Assembly: GCA_020349245.1 (NCBI GenBank)
Contig: CP070764.1
Span: 1,156,347 to 1,220,346, forward strand
Length of the DNA: 64,000 nt
Direction: 5' to 3'
From: Chloroflexota bacterium
GTDB lineage: Bacteria; Chloroflexota; Anaerolineae; Anaerolineales; UBA4823
Below, piece by piece: positions 55,148 through 64,000 of this stretch (position 1 is its first letter; every line of letters begins with the position of its first letter). The notes under the pieces were generated by a model. It saw only the letters and a list, made by a program, of their open reading frames with translations. It did no database searches and had not been told where the DNA came from. A program made the translations under genes and the position numbers.

Positions 55148-56227
55148 TTAATCAATTAAGAAGAAGCCCAAGGCTAAGATTAGGTAAATTGTCAGGAGAA
55201 CTGCACCTTCCAACCAGTTCGATTCACCATCTTCGGCAACAAAAGCAGTAATCAACACGCCAGCAATCAGTGCAATGAGCTCCAGCTCATTGAAAATCAG
55301 TTGGAGCGGATTTCCAAAAAGTAAGCTGATAAAAACTAGAACTGGGGCGACGAATAAAGCGATTTGTAAACTGGAGGATACCGCGATCTCAACACTCAAA
55401 TCCATCTGGTTGCGCCTGGCAACCTGAACTGCCACGAGGTGTTCCGCGACATTGCCAATCAGCGGAATGAAGATGATCCCAATAAAGAATTCAGAGATTC
55501 CCAATCCTACCATGACCGGTTCTATGGCTTGGACTAGGAGCTCGCTCGCAATGACAACCCCAACCGTTGCCAGAGTCAGGATGATCACAGCCTTTCTCAC
55601 CGACCAAGCTGGTTTATGAATGATCACTTCTGTGGCCTTGTGGGACAGAGGCGTGCCATCAAACCTAAAGCTGTAGAGCAGTGCCAATAAGTACAGGATG
55701 ATCATGATGACCGCGGTGCCTGCACTGAGTGCTTCCACACGAACCGATTGCGGATTACCGATGTAATTGCTGAAGATAGATGGAATTAAAAGCGCTATTA
55801 CTGCCAGGACTAATAATATTGCGTTTCTACTGGCCTGGCGTTGGTCGAATGATTGAATTCCATGGCGCAAACCCCCAACCACCATTGATAATCCCATCAC
55901 GAGCAACAGGTTTCCCAAGATTGAACCGGTAATAGATGCTTTTACTAATTCCAGCAAACCCTCCCGGATCGCCACGATGGTGATGATCAATTCGGCCGCG
56001 TTACCGAGAGTCGCATTTAACAAACCACCGATGCGTGGATTTGTATGGGCAGCTAGCGCCTCAGTTCCTTCACCAATGTATGCAGCCAGTGGAATCACTG
56101 CCAGCGCTGATAACCCAAAGACCCAAAAAGGACCCCAATGCAGCAGTTCCGCAGCAATTGCCAGCGGGAGAGTAGCTAACAGGATGGCTATTGGACTACT
56201 TTTAATGTAAGCAATGATTTGGTTCAC
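55148..56227 (-). CDS. Calcium/proton antiporter (CAX family)
   Basis: A 359-residue inner-membrane cation exchanger. The two alpha-repeat motifs are GGLLNATLGNAAELIITIVAIREG (about 67-90) and the inverted copy IPLIGNVAEHLVAVQVARRNQMD (about 255-277), each with the Asn/Glu pair that binds the cation. It has about eleven hydrophobic segments. It starts with GTG eight bases after the lipid kinase gene stop. CAX proteins export Ca2+ against protons. Confidence 0.92.
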   Translation of the reverse strand: MNQIIAYIKSSPIAILLATLPLAIAAELLHWGPFWVFGLSALAVIPLAAYIGEGTEALAAHTNPRIGGLLNATLGNAAELIITIVAIREGLLELVKASITGSILGNLLLVMGLSMVVGGLRHGIQSFDQRQASRNAILLVLAVIALLIPSIFSNYIGNPQSVRVEALSAGTAVIMIILYLLALLYSFRFDGTPLSHKATEVIIHKPAWSVRKAVIILTLATVGVVIASELLVQAIEPVMVGLGISEFFIGIIFIPLIGNVAEHLVAVQVARRNQMDLSVEIAVSSSLQIALFVAPVLVFISLLFGNPLQLIFNELELIALIAGVLITAFVAEDGESNWLEGAVLLTIYLILALGFFLID

Positions 56228-56234
56228 TTTTCTT

Positions 56235-57188
56235 CTACATTACCTGGTGATCGATTTGAAATAAAGAATCCGGTGCTTGTTCCGGTACGAGTACCTTCAT
56301 GGCCTTGTGAAGCACCGAAATTTCTACCCGTTCACCTCCAAGCTCAGGTTCACCATCTAATTGGAGATATAGCGGAGTATCCGATTCTAATATAACTTGA
56401 TCGAACCGCAGGGATTTAACTCGCTGAGAATTGATGTGACTCCCAGACCAGAGTGACCAGGCTTGTTGCAAAACGTCTTCAAGGTTATCGCCATCAAACA
56501 ACCATAACTCCATTAAACCATCATTCAAGCTCGCTTCTGGGGAGAGGGTTGCTAGACCGCCTGCGTACAGACGGATATTGCTCACCTCTGCCAACATAAA
56601 GGTGCCTTCCAAGTGTACATCAGCTGTTTCCACCCGAAGGTTTATCCCTTTCCATCGGCTTGCACCCCAAACCGCACTTGCTGCGTAACGTACGAGAGTA
56701 AAATTCTTTTCCCACTGTTTTCTGGGTTCAATACGGTGGACAATAAATGCATCCAACCCGATTCCAGACCATAACAAGAAAAACTTATCGTTGCATTTTC
56801 CTACATCTACCCACTCAACTTTCCCAACGACCAGTCGCCTGGCGCTTTCTTCGAGGGCATCCCACCGGGTCCAACTTAATCCTGGTAAACCCAGCTCTTT
56901 TGCCCAGACATTGGCGGTACCTGCTGGTAAAACACCTAATGCAGTATCAGTACCAACAAGCCCAGGTAAAGCCTTGTTGAGCGACCCGTCACCTCCCACG
57001 ATAATGATCGAATCCAGGTTTTCCCTGACTGCCTGGCGAGCAAGTGTCGCGATGTGACTGCCATCAGTTGCAGTTTCAATTTTCACCTGCCAGCCAGATT
57101 TCTCCAACACATCCGCAGCACGCTCTGTCAGCATCCGGGATGGATAACGGCCAGCCACAGGGTTATACACGAGAAGTGTCCTGGGCAT
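56235..57188 (-). CDS. Diacylglycerol/sphingosine-kinase-family lipid kinase
   Basis: A 317-residue DAGK-catalytic-domain protein. LVYNPVAGRYPSR starts the nucleotide fold, IIVGGDGSLNKALPGL is the GGDG(S/T) motif, LGVLPAGTANVWAKELGL the G-T-N loop, and ARRWK-like basic sequence with SPEASLNDGLMELWLF the C-terminal lipid-side motif. Homologues (DgkB, YegS) phosphorylate diacylglycerol or related lipids with ATP. It is followed by the antiporter and SH3-like genes in one unit, and diverges from the kinase gene at 57341. Confidence 0.9.
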   Translation of the reverse strand: MPRTLLVYNPVAGRYPSRMLTERAADVLEKSGWQVKIETATDGSHIATLARQAVRENLDSIIIVGGDGSLNKALPGLVGTDTALGVLPAGTANVWAKELGLPGLSWTRWDALEESARRLVVGKVEWVDVGKCNDKFFLLWSGIGLDAFIVHRIEPRKQWEKNFTLVRYAASAVWGASRWKGINLRVETADVHLEGTFMLAEVSNIRLYAGGLATLSPEASLNDGLMELWLFDGDNLEDVLQQAWSLWSGSHINSQRVKSLRFDQVILESDTPLYLQLDGEPELGGERVEISVLHKAMKVLVPEQAPDSLFQIDHQVM

Positions 57189-57340
57189 GGATCAGAATTC
57201 CCCGGCCAAAAAAATGTTATGAAAAGCGACCCTGATACAGAGAAAGATATTTTGACTCATCCTGTTGATGTATTGATTCTACTCGATATCCGGATGAGTA
57301 TGAGTGGTACAATTCCGACAATTCACAGGTACGAAGACAG

Positions 57341-58396
57341 ATGACCGAAACAATATTAATTAACAATCGCTACAAAATCGTGAATACCTTGGGTAAGGGT
57401 GGCATGGCAGTCGTTTACCTCGCCCGCGACTTGACCTTGGAACGCAACGTAGCCATCAAGGTCCTGCTCCAAGCGTTCTCAAAAGATCCAGCTTTCCGTG
57501 AACATTTTCATCAAGAAGCAAAGGCCGCCGCCAATCTCTCCCATCCAAATATCGTCACGATTTATGATTTTGGCTTCGATGAAGACCGTTTATTCATCAT
57601 CATGGAATATGTTCCAGGGTCTGATCTAAAACAACTCCAAAAAGATGCGGAGCTTTTTGAAATTGACCGGACCTTGAAGCTAATCAGGCAGGTCTGTGCT
57701 GGTGTTGGATATGCTCATAGAGCTAGCCTCGTACACTGTGATATCAAACCACAAAACCTATTAATCTCCCCGGAAAACCATTTGAAAGTTGTCGATTTTG
57801 GAATTGCGCGGGCATTAGCTTCAATTACCCCAGGAGAAAAAGCAGATATCGTGTGGGGCTCACCTCATTATTTCTCACCTGAACAGGCTGCGGGGATAGC
57901 CCCATCACCTTCTTCAGATGTATATTCGATTGGCATCATCATGTATGAGATGCTCACCGGGCAATTACCTTTCAAAGCTTCAACCTCCACTGAACTAGCC
58001 AGGATGCAGCGAGAGATATTGCCAACTGCACCCCGCCAGCTCAACCCCGATATCCCCCCGGATTTAGAGCAGATCTTGCTGAAAGTGCTTTCAAAGGAGC
58101 CTGCAGCACGCTACCGCACTGCAGATCAGCTGGGTCGTGTCCTGCTGGCTTTGCAGCAGGACACCGAAAAACCGAGCTGGGTACCGCCACGTGTCCCCTC
58201 GAGTCCTGAGAACAGCACTGCAGCCACACAACCTTACGAGCTTCCAGCGTCTCCAGAAGTCGTTAAGGTCCGATCGAATCCGTTCGACCTGGATTGGATC
58301 ACAATCCTATTAGCCTTGCTGGCCCTAATCGCAGTCGGGGGGTTGATCCCTTTTTTCCTGTGGGTATATTTTGTTTATTTTCCCCCCATTCGCTAG
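57341..58396 (+). CDS. Membrane Ser/Thr protein kinase
   Basis: A 351-residue kinase. The catalytic domain (about 10-270) has LGKGGMAVVY, K40 in VAIK, E59, HCDIKPQN (132-139) and DFG (152-154). The HCD in place of HRD makes it a non-RD type, though the catalytic Asp remains. A Ser/Pro-rich linker leads to one transmembrane helix (about 322-348) with almost no outside tail. So, unlike the kinase at 25.7 kb, it has no extracytoplasmic sensor. It may respond through a partner protein. A weak hairpin terminator lies about 100 bases after it. Confidence 0.92.
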   Translation: MTETILINNRYKIVNTLGKGGMAVVYLARDLTLERNVAIKVLLQAFSKDPAFREHFHQEAKAAANLSHPNIVTIYDFGFDEDRLFIIMEYVPGSDLKQLQKDAELFEIDRTLKLIRQVCAGVGYAHRASLVHCDIKPQNLLISPENHLKVVDFGIARALASITPGEKADIVWGSPHYFSPEQAAGIAPSPSSDVYSIGIIMYEMLTGQLPFKASTSTELARMQREILPTAPRQLNPDIPPDLEQILLKVLSKEPAARYRTADQLGRVLLALQQDTEKPSWVPPRVPSSPENSTAATQPYELPASPEVVKVRSNPFDLDWITILLALLALIAVGGLIPFFLWVYFVYFPPIR

Positions 58397-58491
58397 CCAG
58401 CGCTTGAAATATTCCATCCCTTCAAACCCTTGCCATATCACGATCACCCGGGTATCATTCCAAATTAGAAGGGTTGATTACAATGTGAATC

Positions 58492-58518
58492 AAAAAACCG
58501 CGGACTGGCCGCGATTTT
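58492..58518. terminator. Probable bidirectional terminator
   Basis: A stem CGCGG-ACTGG-CCGCG, flanked by AAAA on the left and TTTT on the right with one mismatch between, in the convergent gap between the kinase and rpmB. A second small hairpin GGTTATT-ACGG-AATAACC lies at 58523-58540. Confidence 0.6.
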
Positions 58519-58566
58519 GGATGGTTATTACGGAATAACCCTTGGATCGTTCTGAACTTTAATAGG

Positions 58567-58749
58567 CTAGCTCGATTTCACCAGAGTACGGATGCATTTG
58601 GTGCACAACACCTTGCGTGATTTCTGCCCATCTTCATACACGGTAACCTTTTGAAGATTTGGACGGAAAGTGCGTCGAGTAGCTTTCTTGGACCAAGGAC
58701 GATTACGACCGAAGGTCGTCTTCTTCCCACAATTTTCACACGTAGCCAT
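58567..58749 (-). CDS. rpmB: Ribosomal protein L28, zinc form
   Basis: A 60-residue 50S subunit protein. KKTTFGRNRPWSKKATRRTF is the L28 signature. Two CxxC pairs, C4/C7 (CENC) and C49/C52 (CTKC), mark the zinc-binding C+ form. The ATG at 58749 has AAAGGA about ten bases upstream; a longer in-frame reading adds non-conserved sequence. It diverges from the asp23-like gene, as in Bacillus-type rpmB-yloUV regions. Confidence 0.96.
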   Translation of the reverse strand: MATCENCGKKTTFGRNRPWSKKATRRTFRPNLQKVTVYEDGQKSRKVLCTKCIRTLVKSS

Positions 58750-58862
58750 CTGATCGATCCTTTCTGGACAACTGGATCCTACGAAGCAGCGAATTAGGAG
58801 TGTGGATTGCCCCAGAGTTACGCAAACTTTCGGGTTTATCTGTCCAACTAAAATTATTATGC

Positions 58863-58895
58863 TCAACTCTCACTCGAGCCGAGCAATGTTACCAC
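58863..58895 (-). CDS. Possible 10-residue leader peptide upstream of rpmB
   Basis: GTG with AAAGGAGG eight bases upstream opens a frame of ten codons (VVTLLGSSES) ending in TGA, 114 bases before the rpmB start. The ribosome binding site is the strongest in the area. It may be a regulatory leader of rpmB or chance; I know of no family. Confidence 0.35.
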   Translation of the reverse strand: MVTLLGSSES

Positions 58896-58943
58896 AATTC
58901 GTACCTCCTTTCAAGCTGAGTTGTTAATACACAGAGGATAATT

Positions 58944-59300
58944 ATGACCGGAGAAACTACCCCGATTGGCAGCATTCATGTCTCCCCAAGGGCTGTTGCA
59001 ACAATTGCTTACCAGGCAGCTCTCGAATCTTATGGCGTGGTAGGTTTAGCACCGAAGAATTTAATCAATAATCTCGCCAACGCCCTAGTTAAAGACCCAA
59101 CTCAAGGAGTTGAAGTTCACTATGATGGTGAAAACATCATCATCGATATGTACATCGTGATCGAATATGGTACGAGGATTAAATCAGTTGCCAGCAGTGT
59201 CGCCAATACCGTTCGATACCATGTAGAAAAAGCTCTTGGCATGCCAGTAAACCAGGTAAATATCCACGTTAGTGGATTGCGGATCAGCAACTTTGATTAA
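58944..59300 (+). CDS. Asp23/Gls24 family protein
   Basis: A 118-residue cytosolic protein of the Asp23/YloU group, with VSPRAVATIAYQAALESYGVVGL near the start and an alpha/beta C-terminus (VANTVRYHVEKALGMPVNQVNIHVSGLRI). It is encoded 32 bases upstream of the FakA-like gene, as in Firmicutes where yloU precedes yloV. Members are linked to cell-envelope stress and fatty-acid kinase loci. AGAGGA lies before the ATG. Confidence 0.92.
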   Translation: MTGETTPIGSIHVSPRAVATIAYQAALESYGVVGLAPKNLINNLANALVKDPTQGVEVHYDGENIIIDMYIVIEYGTRIKSVASSVANTVRYHVEKALGMPVNQVNIHVSGLRISNFD

Positions 59301-59332
59301 GGTACCGGAGAGATACCTCCAGATTCGTTGAC

Positions 59333-61021
59333 ATGAATTCAGAAACTCGAAAAACCTACATAAGAAGACGTCAAAATCAGTTGCGGAACGCGCCTATTGA
59401 TGGTCAAGTCCTGAAATTCCTGATCGGTGCAGGGTTATCCTGGCTGAGAACCAACCAGGAAATTGTAAATGCACTGAATGTCTATCCTGTACCCGATGGG
59501 GATACCGGGATCAACATGGTATTAACCATGCAGGCGGCATACGATGAAATTGCTAACTCACCAGAGAGCAATTTTGGCAAAATGATCCATGCAGTTGCAC
59601 ATGGGGCATTAATGGGTGCGCGTGGGAACTCGGGTGTGATACTCTCCCAGATCTGGAGAGGCGTTGCCCGCGCCGCGGATAATATTGAAGTCCTGGATGG
59701 CCCGACCCTCGTCGCTGCATTCTGCGAAGCGCGCGATACCGCATACCAGGGTGTCGTGCGACCTGTTGAAGGCACGATCTTGACTGTCGCCAAAGATATT
59801 GCCAAGGCTGCGGAGGAATCACTTGCTGAAACAGAAGATCCGATTTCCATTCTTGAGCGCGTGATCAAGGAAGCTGATGAATCTGTTGAAAGGACGCCTG
59901 ACCTGCTGGATGTATTAAAAAAAGCCGGTGTGGTCGACGCCGGGGGGAAGGGTTTATTCTATATCTTGGAAGGTATGCTGCGTTTCATTAATGGTGAATC
60001 TTTGGATATTCCCTTGGCAAAGGTTCAACCACTTTCGAAAATGGTCTTGGAGGACACTTACGAAACCATCGAACCTGGTCAGGATTTTGAAGTTGTTGTT
60101 GATTTCCGACCTCATGGCTCACTCGATCTAAGAAAATTCTATGATGGCCTGGAACAAATCGGTACCTCGATCCAGGTTGGCGAAGGCGATGGTTTATACC
60201 GCATGCATATACATGTCGAGAAAGACCGCCGCTATGAACCGATCGACTTTACGATGTCACTTGGGACGATTACGAAGGTCGCCATCGAAAATTTGATCGA
60301 GCAGATGGAACAGATCGAACGTGAATCCGGCAAGGGAAAATTAAATCTATCTCCAGTCGAGCCAGGAAACATCGCGGTGATTGCCGTGTCACCGGGGTCC
60401 GGTATTTCGCGGGTATTCGCCAGCTTGGGTGTAGCAGGAATTGTCGAAGGTGGGCAAACCATGAATCCTAGCACAGAAGATATCCTCGATGCGTTTGAAG
60501 ATTTACCCACTGATAAAGTGATTGTTTTACCTAATAACAAGAATATCATTATGGCAGCCAAAAGTGCAGCAGATATAACCGTAAAAAATGTTGCCGTAAT
60601 CCCCTCCCGGACAATTCCACAGGGACTGGCTGCAATGTTTCGACTCAACCCACAAGGAGATTTTGAAGAAATTGTTGCTGAAATGAATGCTGCGATTGAT
60701 GAAATTGAAACCGGCGAGGTCACAACTGCCACTCGCAGCGTTGAGATCGATGGTGTCAGTGTTAAAGAAGGAGAAACAATCGGTTTGCTAAACGGGAAGC
60801 TCGTCACCTCTGCTCGATCACTGAAAGAGGCCTGCTCCAAACTCATTGAAAAAGCTGACCCAGATCAATTTGAATTGCTGACTTTGTTTTATGGAGAAGA
60901 TGTAACTAAACAGGATGCAAACCAGATCGCCGATGCGATCCGCGCAGCTTACCCACACCTGGAGATAGAGCTGCAAGATGGGGGACAACCTCATTATCAA
61001 TTTATAATCTCCTTTGAGTAA
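59333..61021 (+). CDS. Fatty-acid kinase FakA-like (DAK2/YloV) protein
   Basis: A 562-residue protein. The N-terminal DhaL-like ATP-binding domain (about 20-225) has NVYPVPDGDTGINM (D55, D57 region binding Mg-ATP), HGALMGARGNSGVILSQIWRG and VDAGGKGLFYILEG. A middle domain and a C-terminal DegV-like domain (about 330-560) follow. FakA phosphorylates fatty acids bound to FakB (DegV-fold) proteins so that exogenous fatty acids can be incorporated into phospholipids. A DegV protein is encoded 150 bases downstream, which supports this pairing. Confidence 0.93.
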   Translation: MNSETRKTYIRRRQNQLRNAPIDGQVLKFLIGAGLSWLRTNQEIVNALNVYPVPDGDTGINMVLTMQAAYDEIANSPESNFGKMIHAVAHGALMGARGNSGVILSQIWRGVARAADNIEVLDGPTLVAAFCEARDTAYQGVVRPVEGTILTVAKDIAKAAEESLAETEDPISILERVIKEADESVERTPDLLDVLKKAGVVDAGGKGLFYILEGMLRFINGESLDIPLAKVQPLSKMVLEDTYETIEPGQDFEVVVDFRPHGSLDLRKFYDGLEQIGTSIQVGEGDGLYRMHIHVEKDRRYEPIDFTMSLGTITKVAIENLIEQMEQIERESGKGKLNLSPVEPGNIAVIAVSPGSGISRVFASLGVAGIVEGGQTMNPSTEDILDAFEDLPTDKVIVLPNNKNIIMAAKSAADITVKNVAVIPSRTIPQGLAAMFRLNPQGDFEEIVAEMNAAIDEIETGEVTTATRSVEIDGVSVKEGETIGLLNGKLVTSARSLKEACSKLIEKADPDQFELLTLFYGEDVTKQDANQIADAIRAAYPHLEIELQDGGQPHYQFIISFE

Positions 61022-61174
61022 ACAGTATAATTTTCAGGTAAGGAAATGATCCTGGTGGTGCTTTCCCGCAAACCTTTCCAGCTTGGCTTGTCACGATACT
61101 AAGCAATTTATGAAATTCAGAGGGAAAGCAGGAGGAAGCTCCCATCCATTTCCTCCAGCGAAAACGCGATACCG

Positions 61175-62023
61175 ATGAATACTGCTATTGTCACAGACAG
61201 CACCTGCGATCTTCCTCATGACCTGGTGAAGGCCAACATGATACACGTTGTGCCTAATATCCTGATCATGAACGACCAGGTTGTGGAAGACAACGAGAAC
61301 TTTTCTCGTCAAGATTTTTACCGCCTGCTACCTGGAATGAGTTCTTTTCCGACCACCTCAACCGCCTCCATTGGGACATACCAGGAATTATATAAACGAT
61401 TGTTTTCAGAAGGGTGCGATCAGATCCTTTCTATCCATTGCTCGCAAGCACTGAGCGGTATTTTTAATGCAGCGACTACCGCAGCAGCATCTGTTTCAGA
61501 CCAGGTGTTGGTCATTGATAGCAAACAAATCTCCCTGGGTTTAGGCTTCCAGGTCCTTGAGGCAGTCGAAGCGCTAAATGAAGGCTTATCCATGCCTGCG
61601 ATCGTCGAACGGCTGAAATCTATCAATAGCCGCCTAAAACTGGTAGCCATGCTGGACACACTGGAATATGTCAAGCGCAGCGGAAGAGTATCTTGGGCAC
61701 GGGCAAGCATTGGTACTTTGCTGAATCTGAAACCTTTCCTGGAGGTTGTTGAAGGCCAAGTGATCAGTCTGGGTGAAGTGAGAACCCGCAAGCGAGGTAT
61801 TACCCAGCTTCTGGAAATGATGCGAAATCCACATCCGCTAAAAAGATTCGCCATCCTCCATACGGATGCCGAGGAAGATGCGCAGAGGTTATTGACCTTG
61901 TTTTCACCCGATTTACCCACCACCCCGCTGATCGTAAATGTAACTACGATAATCGGGGCTCATGTTGGACCTAATGGTCTTGGATTTGTCGCTCTCTACC
62001 AGAATGAATCCCAGCAGAGATAA
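61175..62023 (+). CDS. DegV-family fatty-acid-binding protein (FakB-like)
   Basis: A 282-residue DegV protein. IVTDSTCDLPHDLV at the N-terminus, SSFPTTSTASIGTYQELY, ILSIHCSQALSGIFNAA and the C-terminal HVGPNGLGFVAL are typical. DegV/FakB proteins hold a fatty acid for phosphorylation by FakA. It is encoded after the FakA-like gene with a 150-base gap and before recG, so it is likely part of the same conserved neighbourhood. Its exact fatty acid cannot be told. Confidence 0.93.
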   Translation: MNTAIVTDSTCDLPHDLVKANMIHVVPNILIMNDQVVEDNENFSRQDFYRLLPGMSSFPTTSTASIGTYQELYKRLFSEGCDQILSIHCSQALSGIFNAATTAAASVSDQVLVIDSKQISLGLGFQVLEAVEALNEGLSMPAIVERLKSINSRLKLVAMLDTLEYVKRSGRVSWARASIGTLLNLKPFLEVVEGQVISLGEVRTRKRGITQLLEMMRNPHPLKRFAILHTDAEEDAQRLLTLFSPDLPTTPLIVNVTTIIGAHVGPNGLGFVALYQNESQQR

Positions 62024-62049
62024 GCAGGCTAAACTGGTAAAATACCACA

Positions 62050-64000
62050 ATGAAGCCATCACTGATAAAACTGCAAAAATTTTTCAAGCTTGAAGCAGAA
62101 AGAGAGTATGACAACCGGGCTGTTCTCGGTGGCCTATCGCGCATGCTGGAACCATGGGAGGCCGAAGCCCGGCAGGAAGGATTGCCAGAAGACCTGATTT
62201 CAGCTGTCCTTTCTCGGTTGCGGGATTACAATCGCCTGAGTCCAGCCTCTAGACAAGAGGCTTTGCAGGGGTTATGGCGGCGCATCCAGAGCGAGACAGG
62301 TACAGCCCCCCTTCCAGTTGGTGAGGAAATTGATGACCAGCCGCCTCCCCAAGTCCCGCAAGAACGCCCTCAAAAGGTAGAGACTGATGCACCGCCTGCT
62401 GAAGAACAAACAGCGAACGTAGATATTGAGATGCAATCTGCGCCGGAGCCGGAACCGAAATCAGCAGCTGAATCTGAACAAATAAAACCCGGGAAAAGCA
62501 CCCTCTCCGCGTTGAATGCTCCTGTTACCGTACTGCCAGGAGTCGGTCCCAAATACGCAAAAACGCTCGAGCGTCTGGGTCTGGAGACTTTGGAAGATAT
62601 GCTCTACTTCTTCCCCCGCAGGTACGATGACTACTCATATTTAAAGCCGATAAACCGCCTTGAATATGGGGAACAGGTCACGGTCATCGGTACCGTTCAA
62701 AATGCAACCACCCGCAAAGTACGTGATGGCAAGGTTACGATCACCGAAGGCGTTATCAGCGACGGAACAGGGAATTTAAGGGCGACATGGTTTAATCAAC
62801 CCTGGATAAGTAAAAAACTCCGCCCCGGCGTTCAGGTAGTCCTTTCAGGAAAGATCGACCAATATCTGGGTCGAATCACGATGAACAGTCCAGAAATTGA
62901 ACAAATTGATCAGCAGAACCTGCATACGAACCGAATTGTCCCTGTTTATCCCTTGACAGCCAATATTACCCAGCGCTGGCTGCGACAATTGATGCATCGC
63001 GTAGTTACCTATTGGGCTCCAAAAATCGAAGATACTCTGCCGGAGAGTCTGCGAAAAACTAACGACCTGGCAGATATCACTCAAGCCATCTTCCAGATCC
63101 ATTTCCCAGATTCAATTGACCAGTTGAAATCTGCTCGTCATCGCCTGGCATTTGAAGAAATTCTTTACCTGCAGTTGGGTATGCTTGCACAGAAGCGTGC
63201 GTGGCAAGAACGAACAGCTCGTGTCTTCACTGTTCCAGACGACTGGCTGCAGAACGAGATCGAAAAATTACCTTTCCAGCTAACCAGCGCACAGCATAAT
63301 GCACTCACAAATGTGCGCTCAGATCTAGCCAGCGGGCACCCGATGAACCGCCTGCTTCAAGGTGATGTCGGCTCGGGAAAAACAGTGATCGCAGCCTTAG
63401 GAATTGGAATCGTGGTGAGAAACACGGCCCAGGCAGCTTTGATGGCCCCCACCAGCATCCTTGCTGAACAACACTACGCCAGCATGAAGCAGATCCTCGC
63501 TGGTGAGCAAGGAATTCTCAGCGAGGCTCAAATTCGTCTAATGATTGGCGCTACACCCGAATCAGAGAAGAACCAAATTCGTGAAGGTCTGGCCAATGGG
63601 GAAATCAAGTTAGTCATCGGGACACACGCGCTTATTGAAGAACCGGTGATTTTTGCCGACCTGCAGTTGACCATCATCGATGAACAGCACCGTTTTGGTG
63701 TAGAGCAGCGAGCTGCGTTAAGGGACAAGGGAGAAAACCCACATTTAATGGTGATGACCGCTACGCCCATCCCGCGATCATTAGCCCTCACGGTTTACGG
63801 AGATTTGGACTTGCTTGTAATGGACGAGATGCCCCCTGGTCGCCAGGCGATAGATACCCACATCCTCCTGCCGCGTGAAAGAGAACGGGCTTATACCCTT
63901 ATCCGCAAAGAAATCTCTCAAGGCTCCCAGGCATTTATTATCTATCCATTGATTGAAAATAACGCTGCAGATGGCGATCAAGACCCATTTGAAACCAGCC
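62050..64000 (+). CDS. recG: ATP-dependent DNA helicase RecG, N-terminal 650 residues (cut by window end)
   Basis: The frame is open from the ATG at 62050 to the window end without a stop. An N-terminal extension of about 145 residues, with a Pro/Glu-rich stretch (about 97-145), precedes the usual RecG start. PGVGPKYAKTLERLG (about 163-177) is the helix-hairpin-helix-like segment of the wedge domain, then an OB fold. GDVGSGKT (about 438-445) is Walker A, DEQH (about 544-547) Walker B, and MTATPIPRSLALTVYGDLD is motif III/IV region. RecG remodels stalled forks and Holliday junctions. The last part of helicase domain 2 lies beyond the window. Confidence 0.95.
   Translation, partial: MKPSLIKLQKFFKLEAEREYDNRAVLGGLSRMLEPWEAEARQEGLPEDLISAVLSRLRDYNRLSPASRQEALQGLWRRIQSETGTAPLPVGEEIDDQPPPQVPQERPQKVETDAPPAEEQTANVDIEMQSAPEPEPKSAAESEQIKPGKSTLSALNAPVTVLPGVGPKYAKTLERLGLETLEDMLYFFPRRYDDYSYLKPINRLEYGEQVTVIGTVQNATTRKVRDGKVTITEGVISDGTGNLRATWFNQPWISKKLRPGVQVVLSGKIDQYLGRITMNSPEIEQIDQQNLHTNRIVPVYPLTANITQRWLRQLMHRVVTYWAPKIEDTLPESLRKTNDLADITQAIFQIHFPDSIDQLKSARHRLAFEEILYLQLGMLAQKRAWQERTARVFTVPDDWLQNEIEKLPFQLTSAQHNALTNVRSDLASGHPMNRLLQGDVGSGKTVIAALGIGIVVRNTAQAALMAPTSILAEQHYASMKQILAGEQGILSEAQIRLMIGATPESEKNQIREGLANGEIKLVIGTHALIEEPVIFADLQLTIIDEQHRFGVEQRAALRDKGENPHLMVMTATPIPRSLALTVYGDLDLLVMDEMPPGRQAIDTHILLPRERERAYTLIRKEISQGSQAFIIYPLIENNAADGDQDPFETS

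Overview
The window looks like a chromosomal segment of an anaerobic member of the Chloroflexota, probably an Anaerolineae-type bacterium. This is inferred from gene content and not from any rRNA: several Ser/Thr kinases fused to beta-propellers, many lipoproteins with a canonical lipobox, a zinc-type ribosomal protein L28 next to an Asp23/FakA/DegV/recG block, and fermentative nitrogen-scavenging genes. I saw no rRNA, tRNA, CRISPR array, transposase or prophage gene.

Region 1 (7-20.4 kb, all minus strand) is one long, tightly packed purine and carbamoyl gene set read from right to left. It starts at a TTGACA-17-TAAACT promoter bracketed by two perfect TTGTC-N-GACAA palindromes, the expected shape of a GntR operator. 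It then runs through an 8-oxoguanine-deaminase-like amidohydrolase, adenine deaminase, a GntR/UTRA repressor, an aspartate-carbamoyltransferase-like enzyme, a knotted transcarbamylase of the YgeW group and carbamate kinase. After these come two complete nucleoside-type (BMP family) ABC import systems: two double ATPases, four permeases, and one lipoprotein carrying two BMP domains in tandem. The set ends with two fold-type-II PLP enzymes and a GtrB/DPM1-like glycosyltransferase. My reading is a purine or ureide salvage and fermentation system. Purines would be imported and deaminated, and ureido compounds made by genes outside the window would give up carbamoyl groups as carbamoyl phosphate, from which carbamate kinase makes ATP.

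Region 2 (20.7-31 kb) holds two tandem secreted trypsin-fold proteases, two lipoproteins of unknown role, folD, a Ser/Thr kinase fused to a TolB-like propeller, gyrB and a polytopic membrane protein.

Region 3 (31-39.4 kb, plus strand) is a full branched-chain-amino-acid type ABC importer (livKHMGF) with its own promoter and long leader. A strong terminator closes it, and an ornithine-cyclodeaminase-like gene and a flavin amino-acid oxidase follow. Region 4 (39.4-49.3 kb) contains a CinA with a decayed C-terminal domain, an SAH/MTA-deaminase-like amidohydrolase fused to a CYTH domain, an inositol-monophosphatase-family enzyme, an aldo/keto reductase, a padR gene interrupted by a stop codon beside a GyrI-like gene, an orphan binding protein and purB.

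Region 5 (49.5-58.4 kb) is a signalling island: a probable pseudokinase fused to a PQQ-type propeller, a PP2C phosphatase, an 81-residue protein, an OmpR-type and a NarL-type response regulator without histidine kinases, a DUF971 protein, an SH3-like protein, a Ca2+/H+ antiporter, a lipid kinase and a membrane Ser/Thr kinase. Region 6 (58.5-64 kb) is rpmB diverging from asp23-like, fakA-like, degV and recG; recG runs off the window. The most unusual items are the tandem BMP lipoprotein serving two transporters, the pair of carbamoyltransferases (one lacking the aspartate-binding arginine), the amidohydrolase-CYTH fusion, the pseudokinase-propeller, and a full anti-Shine-Dalgarno match about 85-95 bases upstream of both transport lipoprotein genes.
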